64,000 nt of DNA from Microbulbifer sp. SAOS-129_SWC (GTDB lineage Bacteria > Pseudomonadota > Gammaproteobacteria > Pseudomonadales > Cellvibrionaceae), in assembly GCF_039696035.1 (NCBI RefSeq), contig NZ_CP155567.1, positions 372,001 to 436,000 of the forward strand. The letters are read 5' to 3'. Position numbers and translations under genes: made by a program. A model generated the notes under the pieces. It saw only the letters and a program-made list of their open reading frames with translations. It had not been told where the DNA came from and ran no database searches. Within the stretch, counting starts at the first letter, position 1. Every line of letters starts with the position of its first letter. Positions 45,367 through 54,058 of this stretch are shown one piece after another.

Positions 45367-46692
45367 ATGTCCTCCGAAGTGCTCTCTGATAGCGGTAATC
45401 GCGCCAATGACGCGCCACTGGGACTACTGGAACTGGTCGCCATTGCCGTTGGCGGCATGGTCGGTGGCGGTATCTTTGCAATCCTCGGGGTGTCCGCCGC
45501 AATGATCGGCGCCTATACCCCGGTGGCGATTGCGCTGGGCGGTGCGATCGCCGCGCTGGCGGCTTACTCCTATATCAAGCTGGGGGTCTACTACCGCGAT
45601 GAGGGGGCGATGTTCTCCTTTTATCGGCGCACCTTTCCCGACAAACCTTTCGCCGCGGCGCTGATCGGCTGGTGGGTGAGTTTCGGTTATATCAGCACGC
45701 TCGCGCTGTACGCCTATACGTTTGCTTCGTATGCCATCAGTGGCTTTCCGTTCGCCGACAGTGAGTGGATACGCAAGTCAATCGCCTGTGCGGTGGTGCT
45801 GTTGTTTACGCTGCTCAATCTGTGGAGTGTCAGGGGGATGGGCAAGGTCGAGGATGTACTGGTGTATGCCAAGCTGGTGATCCTGGCGGTGATCGCCGCG
45901 CTGCTCTTCAACCATCAGACCTTCACTCTGCCGCAACTGCTCCACGAGAACATCTCGCCCGGTCTCTGGTCAGTCGTCATTGTCGCGTCGCTGACTTTTG
46001 TGGCCTATGAGGGATTTCAGCTGGTTTTGAATGCGGTCAATGAAATGGAGCGGCCGCAGCGCAACATTCCGCTGTCGATTTACCTGGCTATCGGGCTGGT
46101 GATCGCGATCTATGTTGTCATCGCGCTGGGTGCGATGCTGGCGGTGCCCTTCCAGGATTTGATTCGCAACCGGGAGTACGCACTGGCCTCGGCGGCCGCG
46201 GAAATGGTCGGTGATTGGGGCACGCTGCTGGTCGTTGTCGGGGCCGTGTTCGCCACCAGCAGCGCGATCAGTGGCACCATCTTTGGCGCGTCGCGGCAGA
46301 TGGCGGTCATTGCTGAGCAGGGCTATTTCCCGGCGCCGTTGGCGCACCGCCGCCAGCATATTCCGGTGCTCGCGATCTGGGTCATGTTTACCTGTGCCTG
46401 CGCGCTGATACTCGCGGGCTCCCTGCAGGTGATCCTGGAATTTGGCAGTGTTACTTTCCTGCTGGTATCCCTGCTGATGGCCTATGCGAATTTCCGCATC
46501 CGCGCCCGGACCCGATCCTCGGCGCCGCTGACGTTACTGGCGCTCACGGTCCTGTTCGCAGGCACCGCGTCGGTCTTCTATTACGAAGCGACGCGCCAGG
46601 TCGAGCAGATGTACTTCATCGCCGGCCTGTACCTGTTGCTGGCACTGGGCGCATGGGCGTATGCGCGCACGCCCACCCCTCGCGATCACTGA
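45367..46692 (+). CDS. APC superfamily amino acid permease
   Basis: A 441-residue inner-membrane transporter with about 12 helices. The first helix holds the unwound substrate motif AVGGMVGGGIFAILG typical of the APC fold. Later segments include LYAYTFASYAISGFPF, FVAYEGFQLVLNAVNEMERPQRNIPLSI (the conserved amphipathic loop), and SSAISGTIFGASRQMAVIAEQG. It probably imports an amino acid or amine by proton symport; specificity cannot be read. A single Shine-Dalgarno-like AGGAGACCGATAGCG is visible before ATG 45367. Confidence 0.92.
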   Translation: MSSEVLSDSGNRANDAPLGLLELVAIAVGGMVGGGIFAILGVSAAMIGAYTPVAIALGGAIAALAAYSYIKLGVYYRDEGAMFSFYRRTFPDKPFAAALIGWWVSFGYISTLALYAYTFASYAISGFPFADSEWIRKSIACAVVLLFTLLNLWSVRGMGKVEDVLVYAKLVILAVIAALLFNHQTFTLPQLLHENISPGLWSVVIVASLTFVAYEGFQLVLNAVNEMERPQRNIPLSIYLAIGLVIAIYVVIALGAMLAVPFQDLIRNREYALASAAAEMVGDWGTLLVVVGAVFATSSAISGTIFGASRQMAVIAEQGYFPAPLAHRRQHIPVLAIWVMFTCACALILAGSLQVILEFGSVTFLLVSLLMAYANFRIRARTRSSAPLTLLALTVLFAGTASVFYYEATRQVEQMYFIAGLYLLLALGAWAYARTPTPRDH

Positions 46693-46847
46693 GTGCGGCG
46701 TCAACCGAATCCCGGTGTGCGGCGCTGGCACGCCAATGGGCCGGCTCGGCATAGGGGCTTCCCCAGCCTGCTAGAATCGGAGTAAGTGCTGTCGAAGTCG
46801 CGCTCGGCTGCCGCGATTGCACATCGAAATTCTCCGGGGAACTGTTC

Positions 46848-47225
46848 ATGCTCGACCATATCGGGCTGCACGTACACAGCTACGAACGCAGCAAGGCGTT
46901 TTACCGCCAGGCGCTGGCGCCACTCGGTTATGAATTGATCCTCGAATTTGCCGACTGGGCCGGTTTCGGCTGGGCCGGCAAAGCGGATTTCTGGATCACC
47001 GGCGGCAAGAGTACCGCCCCGGGCATACACGTAGCCTTTCGCGCGGACGATCGCGATATCGTCGATGCCTTCTACAAGGCGGCACTCGAGGCCGGCGGCA
47101 AGGATAACGGCGCACCGGGCGAGCGCCCGGAATATCACGAGCACTACTACGGCGCCTATGTGATCGATCCGGATGGGCACAATATCGAAGTGGTGTGTCA
47201 CACGCCGCAGGACCTATACGAATAG
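46848..47225 (+). CDS. VOC (glyoxalase/bleomycin-resistance) family protein
   Basis: A 125-residue protein with the paired beta-alpha-beta-beta-beta modules of the vicinal oxygen chelate fold. MLDHIGLHVHSYERSKAFYRQ and DPDGHNIEVVCHT hold the expected metal ligands (His and Glu). Relatives are lyases, dioxygenases or binding proteins; no substrate hint is present. It lies downstream of the permease with a 155-bp gap that shows nothing special. TCTCCGGGGAACTGTTC precedes the ATG. Confidence 0.88.
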   Translation: MLDHIGLHVHSYERSKAFYRQALAPLGYELILEFADWAGFGWAGKADFWITGGKSTAPGIHVAFRADDRDIVDAFYKAALEAGGKDNGAPGERPEYHEHYYGAYVIDPDGHNIEVVCHTPQDLYE

Positions 47226-47281
47226 TATCGTTCGCGGGTTTCCGCGCTGGCGCGGGCCGCAGTAAAAAAGGGAGTCGCAAG

Positions 47282-47665
47282 ATGCAGGCTGCAACCAGGG
47301 CTCGCTGGCTGAAGATCGCGCTGGTGGTGGTCGGGCTGATCTTTATCTTCGGGATCTACCCGATGATGATGTGGATATGGCCATCCGGTTGGGGCTGGAC
47401 ACCGCGCCAGCCGGAGTACGAACAGATGATCGTCGGCGTCTATGCGGTGCTTGGCATCTTCCTGATCCGCGCCGCCCGCGATCCCGCTGCCAATGCCAGC
47501 CTGATCTGGTTCACCATCTGGTCGAGCCTGGTGCACGGCGGCATCATGCTGATCCAGGCGCTCGTCGATGCGAGCGAACGCGCCAACCTGCTCGGCGATA
47601 TCCCCGCACTGTTGCTGGTCGGCGCGCTGCTCTGGTACCTGATGCCGAAGCGGTCCCGCGCCTGA
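47282..47665 (+). CDS. Small four-helix membrane protein (DUF6632-like)
   Basis: A 127-residue protein with four hydrophobic segments: IALVVVGLIFIFGIYPMMMW, MIVGVYAVLGIFLIR, LIWFTIWSSLVHGGIMLIQAL and ALLLVGALLWYLMP. This pattern resembles DUF6632 inner-membrane proteins of unknown function. ATG 47282 has GGGAG about 8 bases upstream; the in-frame upstream extension is not hydrophobic and unlikely. A short gap separates it from the VOC gene, so they may be co-transcribed. Confidence 0.72.
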   Translation: MQAATRARWLKIALVVVGLIFIFGIYPMMMWIWPSGWGWTPRQPEYEQMIVGVYAVLGIFLIRAARDPAANASLIWFTIWSSLVHGGIMLIQALVDASERANLLGDIPALLLVGALLWYLMPKRSRA

Positions 47666-47790
47666 GCCGTTCCGGAAAGCTATCGCGGCGATAAAAAATT
47701 CCGACTTCCCGCCGCCGGTTGTGCCGCCTATCCTGGCGCAGCGTCACCGGTTTGCGCGCCCGCAGACCGGACCGATCGGGAGGTATTGAT

Positions 47791-47889
47791 ATGCGACTCG
47801 CCCTGGTTTCCCTGCTTCTGCACTCGCTGGATCGGCGCGCTGAGCGGCCCACAGACGGTGCCGCGGCGGCGCCTGCCGCCGAGAACTGA
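47791..47889 (+). CDS. Possible 32-residue small protein
   Basis: ATG at 47791 has a near-ideal GGGAGG (47778-47783) seven bases upstream and opens a 32-codon frame. Residues MRLALVSLLLHSLDRR suggest a short hydrophobic helix followed by a polar Ala/Pro-rich tail. It lies 101 bp before srkA. The evidence is only the ribosome site and hydrophobic start, so it could be chance. Confidence 0.35.
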   Translation: MRLALVSLLLHSLDRRAERPTDGAAAAPAAEN

Positions 47890-47978
47890 CTGCCCGGCCG
47901 GCGAATGCGACCGCGGGATTTGTCCCGCCGGCCTGCCACGCGCTAGCATAGCGGCCCGTAACGCAGCCGGTATCCGCA

Positions 47979-48965
47979 ATGCTCCACAGTCACCACCCCT
48001 ACGAAGCCCTCACCCCGGACGTGGTCATCGATTGTGTCGAGAGCGTCGGCCTGTTGTCGGATGCGCGTATCTTCCCGCTGAACAGCTACGAGAACCGCGT
48101 CTACCAGGTCGGTATCGAAGATGCCGAGCCGCTGATCGCCAAGTTCTATCGCCCCGGCCGCTGGAGCGACGCGCAGATCCTCGAAGAGCACGCCTTCACG
48201 CTGGAGCTGGCCGCGGCGGAGATTCCGGTGGTGGCGCCGCTCGAGTTCGACGGCCGCACGCTGATGGAGTCCGCCGGTTTCCGCTTTGCGCTCTTCCCGC
48301 GCCGCGGCGGCCGCCAGGTGGAGCTGGATAACTTCGAACACCTGGAGCAGGTGGGCACCATGCTCGGCCGCATCCACGCGATCGGCGCCGCGCGGCCGTT
48401 TGCGCACCGCCCGGCGCTGACCCTGCAGCACTTTGCCCGCGACAGCCGCGAGTTCATCCTGGCCGGCGACTTCCTGCCGCGGGAAAACCGCGAGGCCTAT
48501 GCCACCGTCACCGCACACATCATCGACACCATCGCACCGCTGTTCGAGCGCGAGTGGCAGACCCTGCGCCTGCACGGCGACTGCCACAGCGGCAACTTCC
48601 TGTGGCGCGATGACACGCCCTGGTTTGTCGATCTGGATGACTGCCTGACCGGGCCGGCGATCCAGGATATCTGGATGCTGCTGTCCGGCTCGCGCGCCGA
48701 GCAGACCGCCTACCTGGACGCGGTGATCGAGGGCTACGAGACGTTCGCCCGCTTCGACCCGCAGCAGCTGCAGCTGGTGGAACCGCTGCGCTGCCTGCGC
48801 CAGATGCACCACGCCGCCTGGCTGGCCCGGCGCTGGCAGGACCCGGCGTTTCCGCTGGCGTTTCCGTGGTTCAATACGCCGCGTTACTGGGCCGAGCATA
48901 TACTGGCACTGCGCGAACAGCAGTCGGCATTGCTGGAACCGCCGCTGACGCTCGGTGCGCTGTAA
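47979..48965 (+). CDS. srkA: Stress response kinase A (Ser/Thr kinase, YihE family)
   Basis: Atypical aminoglycoside-phosphotransferase-fold protein kinase that phosphorylates proteins on Ser/Thr during stress; in E. coli it protects against stress-induced death. Opening NSYENRVYQVGIEDAEP and IAKFYRPGRWSDAQILEEHAF (ATP-binding Lys) are diagnostic, as are the catalytic LHGDCHSGNFLW and metal-binding FVDLDDCLTGPAIQDIWML. The 328 residues match E. coli SrkA. cysE lies 55 bp downstream. Confidence 0.94.
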   Translation: MLHSHHPYEALTPDVVIDCVESVGLLSDARIFPLNSYENRVYQVGIEDAEPLIAKFYRPGRWSDAQILEEHAFTLELAAAEIPVVAPLEFDGRTLMESAGFRFALFPRRGGRQVELDNFEHLEQVGTMLGRIHAIGAARPFAHRPALTLQHFARDSREFILAGDFLPRENREAYATVTAHIIDTIAPLFEREWQTLRLHGDCHSGNFLWRDDTPWFVDLDDCLTGPAIQDIWMLLSGSRAEQTAYLDAVIEGYETFARFDPQQLQLVEPLRCLRQMHHAAWLARRWQDPAFPLAFPWFNTPRYWAEHILALREQQSALLEPPLTLGAL

Positions 48966-49020
48966 CAGATTGATACAGGGCAGCGGCGTGAATGGAAGTG
49001 GGAGAAACAAGGAGCAATTG

Positions 49021-49845
49021 ATGCAACTGGCAGCCAAATCCGAATCCGGCAGCGACACCCTGTGGGGCGAGATTCGCGCCGGTGTGGCCCAGCAGGTGGA
49101 GCGGGAGCCGATACTGGCCAGCTTCCTGCACGCCACCATCCTCAATCACGCCACCCTGGAGTCGGCGTTGAGTTTCCATCTGGCTAACAAGCTCGACAGC
49201 CCGGTGGCCCAGGCTCTGTTGATCCGCGAGGTGATCGACGAGGCGCTGGCCGCAGACAGTGGTATCGGTCGCGCCGCGCGCGCCGACCTGAGCGCGGTCG
49301 ACCAGCGCGACTCCGCGTGCAGCGCGCTCTACGAACCCTTCCTGTTCTTCAAGGGCTTCCACGCCCTGCAGGCCTACCGCGTGGCCCACTGGCTGTGGGG
49401 GCAGCAGCGGCGCTCGCTGGCGCTGTTCCTGCAGCACCGCATTTCGGTGGTGTTCGGTGTCGATATCCATCCGGCGGCCACCCTCGGTGAGGGCATTCTG
49501 CTCGACCACGCCACCGGTATCGTGATCGGCGAGACTGCGGTGGTGGAGGACAATGTGTCGATCATGCAGTCGGTGACTCTCGGTGGTACCGGCAAGGAGT
49601 GCGGCGACCGCCACCCGAAGGTGCGCCATGGCGTGCTGATCGGCGCCGGCAGCAAGGTGCTCGGCAACATCGAGATCGGCGCGTGCGCCCAGGTGGCGTC
49701 CGGCAGTGTCGTTTTGAAAGCGGTGCCACCGCGCTCACTGGTGGCCGGCGTGCCGGCGCGGGTGATCGGTGAGGCCACCTGTGCGGAGCCGGCGCTATCC
49801 ATGGATCAGTGCGCCCTGTCGCAGGTGGACCGCCAACTGCCGTGA
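49021..49845 (+). CDS. cysE: Serine O-acetyltransferase
   Basis: Transfers acetyl from acetyl-CoA to serine, the first step of cysteine synthesis. A helical N-terminal domain (WGEIRAGVAQQVEREPILASF) precedes a left-handed beta-helix of hexapeptide repeats: DIHPAATLGEGILLDHATGI, VIGETAVVEDNVSIMQSVTL, GGTGKECGDRHPKVRHGVLI and GAGSKVLGNIEIGACAQVAS. ATG 49021 with AAGGAG six bases ahead gives 274 aa, equal to E. coli CysE (273). The upstream in-frame extension overlaps srkA and is rejected. cysK is not in the window. Confidence 0.96.
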   Translation: MQLAAKSESGSDTLWGEIRAGVAQQVEREPILASFLHATILNHATLESALSFHLANKLDSPVAQALLIREVIDEALAADSGIGRAARADLSAVDQRDSACSALYEPFLFFKGFHALQAYRVAHWLWGQQRRSLALFLQHRISVVFGVDIHPAATLGEGILLDHATGIVIGETAVVEDNVSIMQSVTLGGTGKECGDRHPKVRHGVLIGAGSKVLGNIEIGACAQVASGSVVLKAVPPRSLVAGVPARVIGEATCAEPALSMDQCALSQVDRQLP

Positions 49846-49918
49846 ATCTGCCCGCGCGGCGCCGAATGTGCCGCGCGGTTTGCCGTCGCCGGGCGCAACG
49901 GGGGCTATCCTTACAGTC

Positions 49919-50719
49919 ATGAAATACAGTCTCAGTGCCAAAAATCTCGTCTGCCGCAATCTGGAGTCGCGCGCCAGCTACTGTGCCAGCCTGCTGAATC
50001 CGGATCACACCAAGGAAATCACCGGTGTGCTGCGCAGCGATAGCGGCCTGCTGTCCTACACCTTCAACCAGGCCGTGACCAATGCGGTGATGCCCGAGCG
50101 CATCCTGCAGCGCTTCGTGGTGGATTATTTTGCCGAGCGCCACAGCCCGTTCACGCTGTGGCACACCGCCAACAAGGCGTTTGACGACAGCAGCCTGGCG
50201 GAGCTGGGGCTGAAGCGGGGTCCGTCGCTGGTGGCGATGGCGGTGGAGGTCCAGCGTCTGGCAGCAGACGAGAGTCTGCCGGAAGCACTGCGCGACAAAC
50301 TGACCATTGCCCAGGTCCGGGTCGATGACCTGGACGACTATGCCGAATTGCAGGTGTCGCTGTTCAACGGCTCGCGTGAGGGGCCGCAGGTCCGCAAGTT
50401 CTACCAGCGGCTGAAGGAGCTGCCGGATCAAAAGCGCAGCCGTCTGAAATTCTACCTCGCGCGCCTGGATGGCGAGGCGGTGGCCGGCGGCTGCCTGTTC
50501 GCCTCTGCCGACGCGCTGGGTTTCTACGACCAGGTCACCGCCGAGGCGCACCGCGGCCAGGGGATCGGCCGCGCGCTGTTCCACCACCTGGTGGCGCAGG
50601 CGCTGCACAGCCATCACAAGTACGCGGTGGTGCTGGTACCGGAGAACCGCCAGCAACTATTACTGGATATCGGTTTTTTTGCCGTCGGCGAGGTGGCCAG
50701 CTACCGCTTCGAGCCGTGA
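49919..50719 (+). CDS. GNAT acetyltransferase with N-terminal extension
   Basis: The 266 residues end in a GNAT domain (about 120-266): LARLDGEAVAGGCLFASADA, FYDQVTAEAHRGQGIGRALF (acetyl-CoA-binding RGQGIG) and VVLVPENRQQLLLDIGFFAVG. The N-terminal ~110 residues (KNLVCRNLESRASYCASLL; NQAVTNAVMPERILQRFVVDYF) resemble the first GNAT-like half of a tandem enzyme but lack a clear cofactor loop. ATG 49919 is preceded by CTTACAGTC, a weak ribosome site. Substrate unknown. Convergent with epmA. Confidence 0.8.
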   Translation: MKYSLSAKNLVCRNLESRASYCASLLNPDHTKEITGVLRSDSGLLSYTFNQAVTNAVMPERILQRFVVDYFAERHSPFTLWHTANKAFDDSSLAELGLKRGPSLVAMAVEVQRLAADESLPEALRDKLTIAQVRVDDLDDYAELQVSLFNGSREGPQVRKFYQRLKELPDQKRSRLKFYLARLDGEAVAGGCLFASADALGFYDQVTAEAHRGQGIGRALFHHLVAQALHSHHKYAVVLVPENRQQLLLDIGFFAVGEVASYRFEP

Positions 50720-50795
50720 GTGGCAATGGCGGGTAGATAAACCGGGGTGCCGGCGAGGTTCTGCCCCCGGTCGCAGCGGCGCCAGGTGCAAATAA

Positions 50796-51749
50796 TCAGG
50801 CGCGTTCGATCGGAAACGCGATCACCTCTTCGATACGGGCATAGCCGCCCGCCAGCATCAGGACTCGATCCACGCCCAGGGCCACCCCGGCGCAGTCCGG
50901 CATACCCGCGGCCAGCGCGTCGACCAGACGCTCCTCGAGCGGGTAGCGCGGCAAACCGCGCTGCTCGCGGTAGCGGTGGTCCGCCTCGAAGCGGCGCCGC
51001 TGCTCGGCGGCGTCGGTCAGTTCCCAGTAGCCATTGGCCAGTTCCATACCGCCGGCATAGGCCTCGAAGCGCCGCGCCACCGGTGTCCCCGCGTCGTCGG
51101 CGGCCACCCGCGCCAGCGCTGCCTGGCTGGCGGGGAAGTCGTACAGCAGGGTAATGCCGCTGCCCATACGCGCCTCCAGGTGGTGGCTCATCAGCAGGTC
51201 GAGGCACTCGTCGCGGTCCGCAGGCTCGAACGCCAGCTCGATCTCCCGCGCCGCGCAGGCGCGCAGTTCTTCCTCCGGGGCCCTGTGCGGATCCAGGCCG
51301 AGTTCGCGCAGGAACAGCTCGCGGTAACTCAGCGACTGGATCTGCTCGATGCCGAGCAGCTGGCCGAGCAGCTCGCCCACCTCGCCCATCAGGTGGCGGT
51401 CGTCCCAGCCGCAGCGGTACCACTCCAGCATCGTGAACTCGGGATTGTGGCGACCGCCGGCTTCGCCCTGGCGGAACGCCTTGGCCAGGCTGTAGCAGTC
51501 ACCGAGGCCGGCGGCGAGCAGGCGTTTGAGGGCGAATTCGGGACTGGTGGCGAGATAGGCCGTGGCGCCGTTGCAGTGGGCGCTGATCGAGTCGATATGC
51601 GGATCGCTGGTGGCGCGGCGGGAGAGGGCGGGTACATCCACTTCGAGTACGTCGCGCGCGGCGAAGAAGCGGCGGATATCGGCCAGCAGCGCACCGCGCC
51701 GGCGCAGGGCGTCGACGGAGGCGGTGGGTCGCCAGGTGGTGTCGCTCAT
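50796..51749 (-). CDS. epmA: Elongation factor P--(R)-beta-lysine ligase
   Basis: Class II lysyl-tRNA-synthetase paralogue that attaches (R)-beta-lysine (or lysine) to Lys34 of EF-P and thereby helps ribosomes pass polyproline stretches. Motif-like stretches: PEFTMLEWYRCGWDD, GMELANGYWELTDAAEQRRR and the C-terminal GVALGVDRVLMLAGGYARIE; the tRNA anticodon domain is absent, as expected. ATG 51749 gives 317 aa (E. coli EpmA 325); the longer in-frame version adds a Pro/Arg-rich start and is unlikely. efp lies directly upstream on the same strand (107-bp gap). epmB, often adjacent in other genomes, is not visible here. Confidence 0.95.
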   Translation of the reverse strand: MSDTTWRPTASVDALRRRGALLADIRRFFAARDVLEVDVPALSRRATSDPHIDSISAHCNGATAYLATSPEFALKRLLAAGLGDCYSLAKAFRQGEAGGRHNPEFTMLEWYRCGWDDRHLMGEVGELLGQLLGIEQIQSLSYRELFLRELGLDPHRAPEEELRACAAREIELAFEPADRDECLDLLMSHHLEARMGSGITLLYDFPASQAALARVAADDAGTPVARRFEAYAGGMELANGYWELTDAAEQRRRFEADHRYREQRGLPRYPLEERLVDALAAGMPDCAGVALGVDRVLMLAGGYARIEEVIAFPIERA

Positions 51750-51856
51750 ATTCTCGGGCTCCAGACACAGCTGCGGCCCGCGGCCGCGATCAACGGTGGG
51801 GGAATCCACCGCGATCGCGGGCGCGGGCCGCAACGACAAACAGGCTTGAGGTCGGC

Positions 51857-52429
51857 TCAGTCTTCCTTGGCGCGCCCCAGGTACTCACTGGTGCGGGTAT
51901 CGACCTTGATGGTCTCGCCGATCTCCAGGAACAGCGGTACCTTGACCACCGCGCCGGTGGACAGGGTGGCCGGCTTGGTGCCGCCCTGGGCGGTGTCGCC
52001 GCGCAGGCCCGGGTCGGTGTCGGTGATTTCCAGGATCACGTGGTTGGGCGGAGTCACCGCCAGCGGCGAACCGTTGTACAGGGTTACCACGCAGACATCC
52101 TGTTCCTTCAGCCATTTGGCCGCGTCGCCGACGGCGTCGGCGGAAGCCTGGTGCTGTTCGAAGGTGTCGGGCTCCATAAAATGGAAGAACTCGCCGTCGT
52201 TGTACAGGTACTCCATTTCGCGGTCCATGACGTCGGCGGCTTCCAGGCTCTCGCCGGAGCGGAAGGTGCGCTCCCACACACGGCCGGTCTTCAGGTTGCG
52301 CAGCTTGACGCGGCTGAACGCCTGGCCCTTGCCGGGTTTGACGAATTCGTTTTCCACGATGGAGCAGGGGTCGCCATCCAGCATGACCTTGAGGCCGCCC
52401 TTGAATTCGTTGGTGGAGTAACTAGCCAT
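51857..52429 (-). CDS. efp: Elongation factor P
   Basis: tRNA-mimicking translation factor that relieves stalling at consecutive prolines. [20 protein letters not shown] begins the KOW-like domain; Lys34 in [10 protein letters not shown] is the conserved site that EpmA modifies. Two OB domains follow ([30 protein letters not shown] at the end). ATG 52429 gives 190 aa (E. coli 188); the in-frame ATG at 52438 would add only MFF. efp and epmA are adjacent, matching substrate and enzyme. Confidence 0.97.
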   Translation of the reverse strand: MASYSTNEFKGGLKVMLDGDPCSIVENEFVKPGKGQAFSRVKLRNLKTGRVWERTFRSGESLEAADVMDREMEYLYNDGEFFHFMEPDTFEQHQASADAVGDAAKWLKEQDVCVVTLYNGSPLAVTPPNHVILEITDTDPGLRGDTAQGGTKPATLSTGAVVKVPLFLEIGETIKVDTRTSEYLGRAKED

Positions 52430-52507
52430 AAAAAACAAAACTCTGGTGGTCGCCGTAGATGGAGCCGGATTATACAGGAGCCGCGCGGCGAGAACGAATC
52501 GCGGCGC

Positions 52508-53119
52508 TCAGCAGCCGCTGAAGCAGTAGGCGGCGGGGATCCGCACCGGGTAAAAGGCGCCGCTGAAGGTGGCGACGATGGTCACCCCGAGCAGCAGGCC
52601 CAGGCTCATCACGCCGAGCGCCGCCCGGTCCCGCAGGGGTGGCGGCAGCCGCTCGCGCAGCAGCCAGCGCAGGCCACAGGCGACGTGCGTGAAGTAGGCG
52701 GTCACCGCCAGCGCATAGTAGGGCGCGAAGAACAGCGGGAACTTGCCCAGGTGCAGGCCGGCGGCGGCGAAGTAAAAGTTGGTGTCGAGCCCCGGGACCG
52801 TGCGCCCATACAGGACCGCGCCGACATGAAACAGCAGGAAGAAGGCCAGGTAGCCGCCGGAGATCGCCTGGGCCCGGTCGAAGAAGCCGTGGCGCTGGCC
52901 CCAGCGGCGCGCGATGAAGGTAATGCCCGAGCCCACCTGGAACAGCGCACAGCCCAGCAGCAGCGGCTCGACCAGTGCCGCGCGGTAAATCTGCCGGTAG
53001 CTTTTCATAAACGCGATATGGGCCTGCACACCCTCCAGGGCAATCAGGTGATTGGTGAGATGGCCGAGGATATACAAGCTGATCAGCAGCGCTGAAATAC
53101 GGTGCAGTCTGTGTAGCAT
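52508..53119 (-). CDS. Five-helix membrane protein resembling succinate dehydrogenase cytochrome b subunits
   Basis: A 203-residue inner-membrane protein with about five helices. HRLHRISALLISLYILGHLT, FLLFHVGAVLYGRTVPG and YFTHVACGLRWLLR place His residues inside helices, as in the haem-binding cytochrome b/fumarate reductase fold. No partner dehydrogenase genes are nearby and efp is on the same strand 78 bp further on. The fold call is by helix and His pattern only; function is unknown. Confidence 0.55.
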   Translation of the reverse strand: MLHRLHRISALLISLYILGHLTNHLIALEGVQAHIAFMKSYRQIYRAALVEPLLLGCALFQVGSGITFIARRWGQRHGFFDRAQAISGGYLAFFLLFHVGAVLYGRTVPGLDTNFYFAAAGLHLGKFPLFFAPYYALAVTAYFTHVACGLRWLLRERLPPPLRDRAALGVMSLGLLLGVTIVATFSGAFYPVRIPAAYCFSGC

Positions 53120-53217
53120 GGAGGGGACTCCGTTACATCAATAACATCCGGGCCGGCGGTTGCGCAGTCCTTTTTCAACAGCGGTGCGGCGCGGCCCGGC
53201 GGGCCAGCGCCGCCGCG

Positions 53218-54012
53218 TCAACTCAGTGGGCTTTCGCCATTGTCACCGGCAGCGCGCAGGGCGCGCCGGGCAAAATAGGCAAAGGTGGCCTGTACCCGCT
53301 TTTCCTGCAGAATCCAGTCGTGGGCCTCGTGCGCCAGGGTGGGGTCGATATCGCGGATACTGCCGGCGGATTCCGCCAGTAGCTGCAGCCTGGCTGCGCG
53401 CTCGCACTGCACGGCGACGAAACAGGCCTCCTCCACCGAGGCGCAGGCCACTACCAGGCCGTGGTGGGCCAGCAGCGCCGCACGCCGGTCACCCAGCACC
53501 GCGGAGATGACTTCCCCCTCGCGGTTGCCCACCGGCACTCCCGGCCACTCCTCGAGCAGGGCCACATCATCGTGCAGCAGACAGGTGTCCATATGCGCAA
53601 TCTTTAGCGGCCGCGCGAGCATCGACAGGGCGGCGACGTGCATTGGATGGGTGTGCACGATGCACTGTACGTCCGGCCGCGCGCGGTAGATCCACGAGTG
53701 AAAGCGATTGGCCGGGTTGGGCATACCCTGCCCGGACACCGGCTCCAGATCCTCGTCGACCACCAGCAGGTTGGACGCGCTGATCTCGTCAAAGCCGAGC
53801 CCGAGGCGCTGGGTGTAATAGGTTCCCGGGGCCTGGGCGCGGGCGGTAATCTGCCCGGCGAGGCCCGAATCGTGCCCCTCGTTGAACAGGATGCGGCAGG
53901 TGAGCGCAACCTTTTCACGCAGGGACCAGTCGGGAATTTCCAGGTGCTGCTGCATCTGCACGCGCGCGCGCTGCACCAGCGTCTCCTTGTCCATCGTCAG
54001 TGTGTCAGCCAT
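53218..54012 (-). CDS. Class II aldolase/adducin-fold protein
   Basis: A 264-residue metal-dependent aldolase-fold enzyme. The zinc-binding set is visible: His120 and His122 in VHTHPMHVAAL and His183/184 in LLAHHGLVVACA; FNEGHDSGLAGQITAR is the substrate-loop region. ATG 54012 opens MADTLTMDKETLV. It follows the HDO enzyme gene by 46 bp on the same strand. Family members cleave or form C-C bonds of sugar phosphates or act as decarboxylases or dehydratases; the substrate here is unknown. It is the last gene of the minus-strand group. Confidence 0.88.
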   Translation of the reverse strand: MADTLTMDKETLVQRARVQMQQHLEIPDWSLREKVALTCRILFNEGHDSGLAGQITARAQAPGTYYTQRLGLGFDEISASNLLVVDEDLEPVSGQGMPNPANRFHSWIYRARPDVQCIVHTHPMHVAALSMLARPLKIAHMDTCLLHDDVALLEEWPGVPVGNREGEVISAVLGDRRAALLAHHGLVVACASVEEACFVAVQCERAARLQLLAESAGSIRDIDPTLAHEAHDWILQEKRVQATFAYFARRALRAAGDNGESPLS

Positions 54013-54058
54013 GGCTGTTTGCTCCGGGAGTTTCAATGTGCGCGGTGGGCGGCGCCGC

